A stretch of 5,344 nucleotides of DNA from Lachnospiraceae bacterium UBA2868 (GTDB taxonomy: Bacteria; Bacillota_A; Clostridia; Lachnospirales; Lachnospiraceae), in NCBI GenBank assembly GCA_002350465.1, contig DEEW01000092.1:22004-27347 (forward strand). The letters are read 5' to 3'. A program made the position numbers and the translations under genes. Position 1 is the stretch's first letter. Every line of letters begins with the position of its first letter. Below, piece after piece: positions 1-5,344 of this stretch. A model generated the notes under the pieces. The model had not been told where the DNA came from. It was given only the letters and a program-made list of their open reading frames with translations, and did not search any database.

Positions 1-521
1 ATCCCGACAAAATACGACAGGAAATATACTATCGCATTTGACAATACCACAACAGTAATAAACGGTATATGATCTCTTATCCGTCTTCTGAGGAGAATAA
101 AGAGAAGCTCACCGAGATAAAGTGCCGGAAGGAACCATAATACATTCATCCCGTAACCGCTTATAACATACCAGATATTAAGGTACAGAGTCTGTACCGC
201 TATCTCACCTTTAATAAGTGCAGCAACAACCACTATCAGGTAAAAAAGGGAAAACCATAAGTACGGGATCATGATCCCCCGAAACCTTGATTTTGCAACC
301 TCTTTCAGTGGTTTAACCTCATCGTTTTTTATTGCCAGAAGGATTCCGGATACGATAAAAAACATGGGCATATGAAATGAAAAAATGAATACACACAAAG
401 GCTGGATATACGGAGAAAATGTAAATATCGAATCTCCCTGCAGATGCCCGATAAGTACGAGTATCATACCGAGTCCTTTTGTCATATCCAGATAATCAAG
501 TCTTTTTTTCGTATCAGACAT
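1..521 (-). CDS. Acyltransferase-3 family membrane protein, second copy, 3' end beyond the window
   Basis: This open frame starts at ATG 521-519 and stays open for 173 codons to the window edge, so only the N-terminal half is present. The start fits: GGAG at 532-529 lies 7 bases upstream, and the N-terminus aligns with that of the neighbouring paralogue at 514-1614. Visible family features are KRLDYLDM (residues 6-13), the K-X10-H pattern of AT3 proteins (Lys15, His26), SFHMPMFFIVSGIL (48-61), RFRG-IPYLWF (79-90) and LWFLPAL (128-134). About five hydrophobic segments are seen. AT3 proteins move acyl groups, usually acetyl from acetyl-CoA, onto sugars at the cytoplasmic membrane; here the acceptor is unknown, presumably a surface glycan. 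Its first 8 bases overlap the end of the upstream gene, so translation is probably coupled. It is longer by 8 residues between His26 and SFHMP than its paralogue. The family call is firm; substrate is unknown. Confidence 0.9.
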   Translation of the reverse strand, partial: MSDTKKRLDYLDMTKGLGMILVLIGHLQGDSIFTFSPYIQPLCVFIFSFHMPMFFIVSGILLAIKNDEVKPLKEVAKSRFRGIMIPYLWFSLFYLIVVVAALIKGEIAVQTLYLNIWYVISGYGMNVLWFLPALYLGELLFILLRRRIRDHIPFITVVVLSNAIVYFLSYFVG

Positions 522-1614
522 TTTTCGTCTCCGGCTTTCTTACATAATTCTTTCCGAGAACAAAAGGAAAATACCGGTTGATAACTTCTATTACAACCGC
601 AGACAACGCAAAAACCGTTATCATGACTACCGCAACAAACACGTAGTGCTTTGCACGTTTGTTTACCGAATCAACCAGCCACGCCAGCTTAATTCCTGCA
701 TATAGAATATAATAATTGATGTGGCAGGCCATTACAATGATTGAGTTGCGCCCGAAATAAGTTATAAGCTTTACTGCAGGTACAGCTTTGCATATCAGTA
801 TTATCCCAAAACATCCGAAAAATGCTCCAAGATAATAAACTACCACATTGTTCAGTATTATATTTCTTAAGTCTGCACACCCGTTTTGTGTTGCAAGAGC
901 CATGTTAACGGCAAGCATCATGATCCCGACAGCAAGCGTACCCCCACGGGATGACTCAAAGCTTGTGATTTTTGCCCTTGAGGCAGCCATTCTGTCAAAA
1001 ATGATCTTAGTATAATAGCCTATTCCCACAAAGCTTTGGGCAATAGCCGCCCGCAGGAAAATGTAAACAATATTGATCAGGGAAGTGATAAGAATTGAAT
1101 CTTCATGCGCAGCATACAATTTGGCAAACTGAAGCTTTATAAAATACGCAATCGCTGCAATAACAAATATTCCTGGAATCACATATTTATCGGGGAATTT
1201 CTTTTTAAGATATAAGAATCCAACTGATGCCAAAAACAATGCCGGCAAGAACCATAGAACGCTCATCCCGTAAAAAGTTACGGAATCTATCGTATCAACT
1301 ATAAAAGTGCGCAGATCGATATTATGAACTATTTTTAAGTTCCCAATATCTATGATGAAATAGCTCAGCGAAAACCACAGGTACGGTATTATAACACCCC
1401 TGAATCTCTTTTTTACGGATTCTTTATAATCTCTGGAAGGCTCATCCTTCACAGCCATCAGAATTCCGGAAATGATAAAAAAGAGGGGCATATGGAAAGA
1501 AGATATCCACACACGGGTTCCTGTAGCGATATCCTCCATATGTCCGAGAGCAACGAAAAAGATACCGATGCCCTTTGCCATATCAAGATAATCTAAACGC
1601 TTTGACTGATTCAT
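514..1614 (-). CDS. Acyltransferase-3 family membrane protein, first copy (complete)
   Basis: This 366-residue integral membrane protein has the length and about ten hydrophobic segments usual for a stand-alone AT3 acyltransferase (the broad OafA/NolL/WecH group). Motifs in order are KRLDYLDM (5-12), K-X10-H (Lys14, His25), SFHMPLFFIISGIL (39-52), RFRGVIIPYLWF (70-81), LWFLPALFL (120-128) and a late FGRNSIIVMACH block (287-298). Family knowledge says that such proteins take an acyl group from acyl-CoA and transfer it to a carbohydrate; the Lys/His pair is the conserved functional motif. No fused SGNH domain is present, unlike OafA or OatA. The start is fixed by alignment with the paralogue at 521-1. 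It begins two bases after the stop of the SGNH-like gene (TAAGTATG) with no recognisable Shine-Dalgarno, so reinitiation by the same ribosomes is likely. The probable role is O-acetylation of a surface glycan; the exact acceptor cannot be read. Confidence 0.93.
   Translation of the reverse strand: MNQSKRLDYLDMAKGIGIFFVALGHMEDIATGTRVWISSFHMPLFFIISGILMAVKDEPSRDYKESVKKRFRGVIIPYLWFSLSYFIIDIGNLKIVHNIDLRTFIVDTIDSVTFYGMSVLWFLPALFLASVGFLYLKKKFPDKYVIPGIFVIAAIAYFIKLQFAKLYAAHEDSILITSLINIVYIFLRAAIAQSFVGIGYYTKIIFDRMAASRAKITSFESSRGGTLAVGIMMLAVNMALATQNGCADLRNIILNNVVVYYLGAFFGCFGIILICKAVPAVKLITYFGRNSIIVMACHINYYILYAGIKLAWLVDSVNKRAKHYVFVAVVMITVFALSAVVIEVINRYFPFVLGKNYVRKPETKNV
529..532 (-). promoter_or_regulatory. 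Shine-Dalgarno for the second AT3 gene
   Basis: GGAG on the minus strand lies 7 bases before ATG 521-519 and inside the coding end of the upstream AT3 gene. It supports the chosen start. Together with the ATGTCTGA overlap (521-514) it suggests that this gene can bind ribosomes itself as well as by coupling. Confidence 0.65.
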
Positions 1615-1616
1615 AC

Positions 1617-2000
1617 TTAATAATATATAGATTTTATATACTTATGATTGACGGTATCATAAATAAACAGTATATTTCCGTAATACTCAATATATTCATC
1701 ATCATTCACAAAAAGTGATACGAGATGGTTTCCCTTATCATCCCATTCCGTAAACAAAAAAGAGTCTTTCCCCTTTGTGTAAGTCAGCCGAAATCCGGGA
1801 TCCCCTTCAGATACAATATTCCCATCATCAATTATATATGCTTTTTCCCCATTTACTCCGAATACTATATAGCCTTTCTGCGCCAGATTAAGAATTTCTA
1901 CAGCATCTTCGCTTTTTTCTATTATCAGGTCATTTCTTTCAAAATTCTGTAATGCCGAGTCCCATTCCCATGAAGAATACCTTGTATCTCCTCTATGGTC
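1617..2000 (-). other. Extra C-terminal domain of the SGNH-like protein (approximate limits)
   Basis: This is the coding region for roughly residues 312-439, after the catalytic D-x-x-H block. It is rich in short predicted strands and acidic/aromatic residues. Segments such as GYIVFGVNGEKAYIIDDGN (355-373) and GNILFIYDTVNHKYIKSIYY (420-439) recall, from memory only, a domain seen behind SGNH domains in clostridial glycan-modifying proteins, resembling the ILEI/FAM3 fold (NIVVYD...VVDS pattern). A substrate-binding role, like the carbohydrate-binding module of AlgX, is possible. Boundaries and homology are inference. Confidence 0.4.
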
Positions 2001-2936
2001 GGGAATTTCATACTTATCTTTCAGTATTGATCCAAAGTATTTCGTAAATTTATAATTACCGCTATAGTTTAGATGTCCCCCATCTGCCATGTCGGAAGAA
2101 AAATCCATATCTAATTCATCATATTTTCTGTTAAAATCAATGAACTCTACACCTTCTTCCTCCGCTAAAACTCCGATATAATTAAGTATTTTCTGCTCTT
2201 TTTCAGTTACTCCGTAAGGGGAAGCAAACAACAATATCGGGATTCCCTCCTGTTTGGCCAATTCTATGATTTTTCTGAAATAGATATCTTCTTTCTCCGT
2301 GCATGGTTCCGTCTCTATTACTCCATCCATAGTTGGTGTATCCATTTCAATAACTGCTTCTCTGGGATCAAATCCCTTATAAACTACACTATTCCTTACA
2401 TTTGTAAAATCATTTTCATCAAGATCTTTGTATCTTCCATGCATTATATTAAACGGATTCAATCTCGATAAGAATTCCTCCTCTTCCGAGTTTTCCTTGA
2501 TTAAATCAACTCTGTTTTTTCCCCACTTCATCCCGTAGGAATTATCCGACGCCCAGTTGTTTGCCTGAGTCAACATACTGTACATCGCAGCAACCGACAC
2601 TTCATAACATATAACCTTCGGTCTCTGGGTTTTCAGTGCTTCCTTCAACTGATAATAGGATACCCAGGACGGCGCTTCAGCTCCGCCAAGATCAAATGCC
2701 GCTATCCCGTAATTATCCCACAGAACACCCGTAGATATATCGCAGTATACCTTTGAGCTTCCGCTGAAAATCACATCTATTGAGTTTTCCGGCTGCTTGT
2801 AAAACGCCTGAAACTGATTAATGCCATCCTCACTCTTGAGCAGAAGAATTCTAGAGGTTCCGATTACTATAGCAACAGCCGTTACGATTATAATTAATGT
2901 TTTTATGAAATTTATCAGTCTCGATTTTTTTTCCAT
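1617..2936 (-). CDS. Membrane-anchored SGNH-like acyltransferase partner of the MBOAT protein, with an extra C-terminal domain
   Basis: This 439-residue protein has a basic N-terminus (Lys3, Lys4, Arg6) and one membrane segment at about 9-32, so the rest should lie outside the cytoplasm. Residues about 50-310 look like an SGNH/DltD/AlgJ-type fold: VIFSGSSKVYCDI (55-67) holds the G-x-S of block I, with Ser61 the likely nucleophile. DMADGGHLNYSG (282-293) holds the D-x-x-H pair (Asp285, His288). Residues about 315-439 form a further domain of unknown role. Proteins of this class work with an MBOAT neighbour (AlgI with AlgJ/AlgX, DltB with DltD), taking the exported acyl group and putting it on a polymer; the MBOAT gene ends 3 bases upstream here. 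GGAAG at 2951-2947 lies 10 bases before the ATG. An esterase role is the main alternative. The class is well supported, the substrate is not. Confidence 0.82.
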   Translation of the reverse strand: MEKKSRLINFIKTLIIIVTAVAIVIGTSRILLLKSEDGINQFQAFYKQPENSIDVIFSGSSKVYCDISTGVLWDNYGIAAFDLGGAEAPSWVSYYQLKEALKTQRPKVICYEVSVAAMYSMLTQANNWASDNSYGMKWGKNRVDLIKENSEEEEFLSRLNPFNIMHGRYKDLDENDFTNVRNSVVYKGFDPREAVIEMDTPTMDGVIETEPCTEKEDIYFRKIIELAKQEGIPILLFASPYGVTEKEQKILNYIGVLAEEEGVEFIDFNRKYDELDMDFSSDMADGGHLNYSGNYKFTKYFGSILKDKYEIPDHRGDTRYSSWEWDSALQNFERNDLIIEKSEDAVEILNLAQKGYIVFGVNGEKAYIIDDGNIVSEGDPGFRLTYTKGKDSFLFTEWDDKGNHLVSLFVNDDEYIEYYGNILFIYDTVNHKYIKSIYY

Positions 2937-2939
2937 ATC

Positions 2940-4496
2940 CTAGAATCTTCCGTAAATAAAGTCCGCCGCATTAAAGTCGGCACCATAATATCCGTATACG
3001 ATTATCATCGTAAACAGTCCCGCAAAAATTAAAAGCCTTGCCACAAAATTCTGTTCTTTGATAAAGTCTCTGACATCCCTTTTCTGAGAAATAAATGAGA
3101 CTATAAACAAAAGTATCAGGCCGAATATCAGAATTCCCCATTCTCTTCTATCAAGACCCATATTGAAAAGACTCTCATCAAAGAAAATCCACGGATTAAA
3201 TCTGAAGAATGCATATTTCCACATCAAAAATCCATCTTTAAGTGTTTTTGCCCTAAAAAATGACAAGCCGAACATAAAGAGAATAAAGGTTCTTAATCTC
3301 AGGAAAAATGTATATGTAGCACATTTTGTATTTATATGCAGAATCTTAACAATCCATGCAAAGGCCGGTGTCAATATCTCTCCTAAAACTATAACAGCCC
3401 ACATATACAAGCCTACACCGAATATATAGTTCCATCCTCCGCCATGCCATAATCCTATCAAAAACCACGAAACAAGAAGGCTTAAATAAAGCGGTATATT
3501 GAATTTCTTTTCGTATCCTTTGCCTAAGTGATTTTTGCACCACTTACGAAGGTTTTTGAAATTTTTACTTCTCTGAATCGGATAGAGAACATAATCTCTC
3601 AAAAACGCACCCAATGTGATATGCCAGCGTCTCCAGAATTCTGACAGATTAACAGAATAAAACGGAGTATTGAAGTTCTCGGGAAGGTAGATTCCCAGTA
3701 CTTCTGATATACCCAGAACTATATCCATAAGTCCCGAAAAATCGCAATATAGCTGAAAAGCAAATAATGCCGCAGCAACAAAAATATACAGTCCGTTGTA
3801 CACCTCGTAATAATCGTAGATTCGTGAAACTATAACAGCCAGTCTCTCCGAAATGACCATTTTTTTGAACAGGCCCCAAAGAACCCTCTCCATTCCGCGA
3901 ACACACCTGTCATACGAGAAACGATGCTTTTCCCCAAACAGCTGGTTCTCCATCTGCTCAAAGGTAACTATCGGACCTGAAGTCATAAGCGGAAAATAAG
4001 ACGCAAACAGAAAAGTCTTTGCGGGATTTCTGAGGGCTTTGCTCTTGCCCCAGTACACATCTGTTATATATGCGATAAGTATCAGCATGAAATAGGATAT
4101 TCGCTCCGGGCAGTTTTCCTGCGTGTAGTATACTATATATCCGCATATATCATTTGTCAGATCTGCTTTAAAAATTCTTCCCGCCGCAAGGATTATTTCA
4201 TACAGAAATTTTGAATACTTGAATAGCACAAGTGTAATAACATCAAATATTAATGTTGAAGTGTATATAATCCTTCTGTGGGAATTATTCTCATTACAAT
4301 ACTGTGATCCGGCCCAGTTTATAAGGATGATTACAATAAAAAATATACATCCGGCCAGGGAATAGTACATCTGGCTGTAATAAAATCCAAGGCTGACAAT
4401 CAGAAGCCATACCCACTGGGCTTTTGCAGGTAATACAAAATATATGATACATACAGCAAAAAGTGCTATAAAAAATTGCAGTGAAATAATCGACAT
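2940..4496 (-). CDS. MBOAT-family O-acyltransferase (AlgI/DltB type)
   Basis: This 518-residue polytopic membrane protein has the usual length of the AlgI group and about ten or more hydrophobic segments. Signature blocks appear in order: SYFPLMTSGPI (166-176), FQLYCDFSGLMDIVLGI (247-263), EFWRRWHITLGAFLRDYVLYPI (286-307) and GLWHGGGWNYIFG (348-360). His351 corresponds to the invariant MBOAT histidine and His292 to the second conserved one, so the enzyme looks intact. Family members take an acyl group, usually acetyl or D-alanyl, from a cytoplasmic donor and pass it through the membrane to an extracytoplasmic partner. That partner is most likely the SGNH-like protein encoded 3 bases downstream. 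The start is supported by GGAG at 4506-4503, 6 bases before the ATG. It is the first gene of the packed block, 84 bases behind the unknown membrane-anchored gene. The lack of other dlt genes argues against DltB proper; surface polysaccharide acetylation is the best guess. Confidence 0.95.
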   Translation of the reverse strand: MSIISLQFFIALFAVCIIYFVLPAKAQWVWLLIVSLGFYYSQMYYSLAGCIFFIVIILINWAGSQYCNENNSHRRIIYTSTLIFDVITLVLFKYSKFLYEIILAAGRIFKADLTNDICGYIVYYTQENCPERISYFMLILIAYITDVYWGKSKALRNPAKTFLFASYFPLMTSGPIVTFEQMENQLFGEKHRFSYDRCVRGMERVLWGLFKKMVISERLAVIVSRIYDYYEVYNGLYIFVAAALFAFQLYCDFSGLMDIVLGISEVLGIYLPENFNTPFYSVNLSEFWRRWHITLGAFLRDYVLYPIQRSKNFKNLRKWCKNHLGKGYEKKFNIPLYLSLLVSWFLIGLWHGGGWNYIFGVGLYMWAVIVLGEILTPAFAWIVKILHINTKCATYTFFLRLRTFILFMFGLSFFRAKTLKDGFLMWKYAFFRFNPWIFFDESLFNMGLDRREWGILIFGLILLFIVSFISQKRDVRDFIKEQNFVARLLIFAGLFTMIIVYGYYGADFNAADFIYGRF

Positions 4497-4502
4497 ATTG
4501 CT

Positions 4503-4506
4503 CTCC
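4503..4506 (-). promoter_or_regulatory. Shine-Dalgarno of the MBOAT gene
   Basis: GGAG (in GGAGAG, minus strand) lies 6 bases before ATG 4496-4494. It decides this start for the first gene of the packed block. Confidence 0.7.
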
Positions 4507-4547
4507 GTTAATCAATCCCAGATGTTATACAAAATCAATCATTAAGT

Positions 4548-4556
4548 ATTTTAACA
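4548..4556 (-). promoter_or_regulatory. Possible extended -10 promoter for the acyltransferase block
   Basis: The minus strand reads TGTTAAAAT, a TG-n-TAAAAT extended -10, about 50 bases before the MBOAT start. No good TTGACA-like -35 is found 17 bases upstream. A 6-base dyad (AACACA at 4575-4570 and TGTGTT at 4558-4553, minus strand) overlaps it. There is no T-run terminator between the upstream gene and the MBOAT gene, so the block could equally be read through from upstream. The call is tentative. Confidence 0.25.
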
Positions 4557-4580
4557 CAGTCTGATTTATTGTGTTTATAT

Positions 4581-5210
4581 TTATCTGTATCTTTCGTAGT
4601 ATTTGTCGGAATACTTATATACCGCATCGGAATGAAAAAAATTACCTTTCATAATTTCATTCCTGCAAGCCTCCATATCGTCAATAGTGTATCCCATACG
4701 ATCAGATAGAATCTCTAAAATATATGTGTCCCTTATATCATCAAGTATTTTTATATCATCCCTTGAAGAGTTTCCGGTCACTCCCATGGTATTATCATAG
4801 CATCTGTAATAAAATGAAAAGACAATGCTTGTCATCTCCCTGGCATCAATTCCCGAAATGCTTCCACTATCAAGCATAGGTATATAATAATCCTTGATTT
4901 TTAAATAATCTCTGTAAAATTCAGCAAGATCATAATGCCCATAATTTCGAACATTGATTTTTTCTGCTTCGCTGCTATATATAAGCCCAACCAATCCTTC
5001 ATAATCACCGGCAGAATACATCTCATCCAGTTTCGCGAATAATTCTCTTTCCGCAGCAATTTCTGCCTCCGTTTCTTCCGGTGTACTCTCGTCAAAAGAA
5101 TTCCCAATAATATTTGCTATAGCAATATAAGCAAAAAATAACAATACAATTGCAGCAATCAGGATCAGATATGTTATTAGTGCGGTTTTCTTCTGTTCGT
5201 TTAAGTTCAT
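4581..5210 (-). CDS. Membrane-anchored extracytoplasmic protein of unknown function
   Basis: I do not recognise this 209-residue protein. It has two lysines at 7-8, then one hydrophobic segment at about 9-35, so the remainder should face outward. There is no lipoprotein Cys box and no clear signal-peptidase site, so it probably stays anchored. After the membrane comes an acidic stretch (40-57) and then a mostly helical-looking region (about 50-205) with many Asp, Glu and Tyr, including a TPR-like helix pair around 54-80 (EMYSAGDYEGLVGLIYSS). Two cysteines (137, 182) could pair outside the cell. It starts after a weak GGA at 5219-5217, 6 bases before the ATG; the next Met is residue 64, so this start is the only reasonable one. 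It lies 84 bases before the MBOAT gene on the same strand with no terminator between, which allows a link to the glycan acylation block but does not prove it. Confidence 0.8.
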   Translation of the reverse strand: MNLNEQKKTALITYLILIAAIVLLFFAYIAIANIIGNSFDESTPEETEAEIAAERELFAKLDEMYSAGDYEGLVGLIYSSEAEKINVRNYGHYDLAEFYRDYLKIKDYYIPMLDSGSISGIDAREMTSIVFSFYYRCYDNTMGVTGNSSRDDIKILDDIRDTYILEILSDRMGYTIDDMEACRNEIMKGNFFHSDAVYKYSDKYYERYR

Positions 5211-5226
5211 ATTTTATCCGAAATTA

Positions 5227-5240
5227 AACATCTGGATGTT
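5227..5240. repeat. Perfect 14-base dyad upstream of the unknown gene
   Basis: The plus strand reads AACATC-TG-GATGTT, a perfect 6-2-6 inverted repeat in the 46 bases between the tRNA terminator and the gene starting at 5210. The 9-mer AACATCTGG from it occurs again on the minus strand at 4526-4518, ahead of the MBOAT gene. The two-base centre makes an RNA hairpin unlikely; a protein-binding operator is the more natural reading, but this is inference. Confidence 0.35.
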
Positions 5241-5256
5241 GTATTAATTATGGAAT

Positions 5257-5288
5257 AAAAAAACAGCCCGGACCGTAAGGTTCAGGCT
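5257..5288 (-). terminator. Intrinsic terminator of the tRNA gene
   Basis: On the minus strand AGCCTGAACC-TTAC-GGTCCGGGCT (5288-5265) forms a 10-position stem with one G-T wobble and one A-C mismatch around a 4-base loop. It is separated by one base pair position from a run of seven T (5263-5257). It lies directly behind the tRNA 3' end and should separate it from the protein genes. Confidence 0.85.
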
Positions 5289-5291
5289 AAA

Positions 5292-5344
<53 letters not shown>

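Noticed and set aside
182..198. Perfect inverted repeat GGTACAGA-G-TCTGTACC
   Set aside because: It lies inside the second AT3 gene and encodes ordinary membrane-segment residues. One such 8-base repeat is roughly what chance gives in a window of this size.
265..278. Perfect palindrome GGGATCATGATCCC
   Set aside because: It is inside the conserved RFRGIMIPY coding block, so the codons explain it.
1725..1952. Plus-strand open frame of 75 codons
   Set aside because: It is antisense to the SGNH-like gene, with no binding site or recognisable protein features; its sequence follows from the codon pattern of the real gene.
3163..3429. Plus-strand open frame of 88 codons
   Set aside because: It is antisense to the conserved MBOAT gene, has no ribosome binding site that I can see and no family features.
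3346..4146. Several minus-strand open frames in other frames inside the MBOAT gene
   Set aside because: They lie fully within a gene whose signature blocks run intact through the same bases; they are out-of-frame readings, rich in Cys and Arg.
4294..4515. Minus-strand open frame of 73 codons across the MBOAT start
   Set aside because: It overlaps the true N-terminus in another frame, its product resembles no protein, and the GGAG site is placed for the MBOAT start.
4553..4575. Inverted repeat AACACA / TGTGTT as a terminator behind the unknown gene
   Set aside because: The stem has only 6 pairs, an 11-base loop and no following T-run on the minus strand, so it would not terminate.
5211..5256. 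Promoter for the unknown gene behind the tRNA terminator
   Set aside because: Several AT-rich -10-like hexamers exist but none has a reasonable -35 at 16-18 bases; I could not choose one honestly.

Overview
The window holds five protein genes and one tRNA, all on the minus strand, so the biological reading order runs from high to low coordinates. The moderately AT-rich DNA, tight gene spacing, GGAG-type ribosome binding sites, a tRNA without an encoded CCA, and the style of the surface-glycan acyltransferases all suggest a Gram-positive clostridium, most likely a Lachnospiraceae member of the Butyrivibrio/Roseburia type. That placement is inference from pattern memory, not from a search.

Layout in transcription order. 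(1) 5344-5292: the 3' two thirds of an initiator tRNA-fMet, cut by the window edge, followed by its own intrinsic terminator at 5288-5257. (2) 5210-4581: a membrane-anchored extracytoplasmic protein of 209 residues that I do not recognise. (3) After an 84-base gap with a possible promoter, a tightly packed four-gene block begins: an MBOAT-family O-acyltransferase (4496-2940, AlgI/DltB type), an SGNH-like membrane-anchored partner (2936-1617) with an extra C-terminal domain, a complete acyltransferase-3 (AT3) integral membrane protein (1614-514), and a second, paralogous AT3 protein (521 to the window start) that runs off the end. Gaps within the block are 3 bases, 2 bases and an 8-base overlap, so this is one transcription unit with translational coupling. 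No operon terminator is visible because the block continues past base 1.

How they may work together. MBOAT proteins pass acyl groups across the membrane and hand them to an extracytoplasmic SGNH/DltD/AlgJ-like protein, which places them on a polymer. AT3 proteins transfer acyl groups from acyl-CoA to sugars or lipid-linked glycans. The block therefore looks like an O-acylation (probably O-acetylation) module for a cell-surface or exported polysaccharide, with two different acyl delivery chemistries and two AT3 copies. The substrate cannot be read from this window, since no glycosyltransferase, flippase or polymerase is present in it.

The most interesting points are the combined MBOAT + SGNH + double AT3 arrangement, the extra C-terminal domain of the SGNH protein, the missing Shine-Dalgarno of the first AT3 gene, and a perfect 14-base dyad ahead of the unknown gene whose half reappears ahead of the MBOAT gene. 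None of these proves a new system; the cassette is best seen as an uncommon-looking combination of known families.
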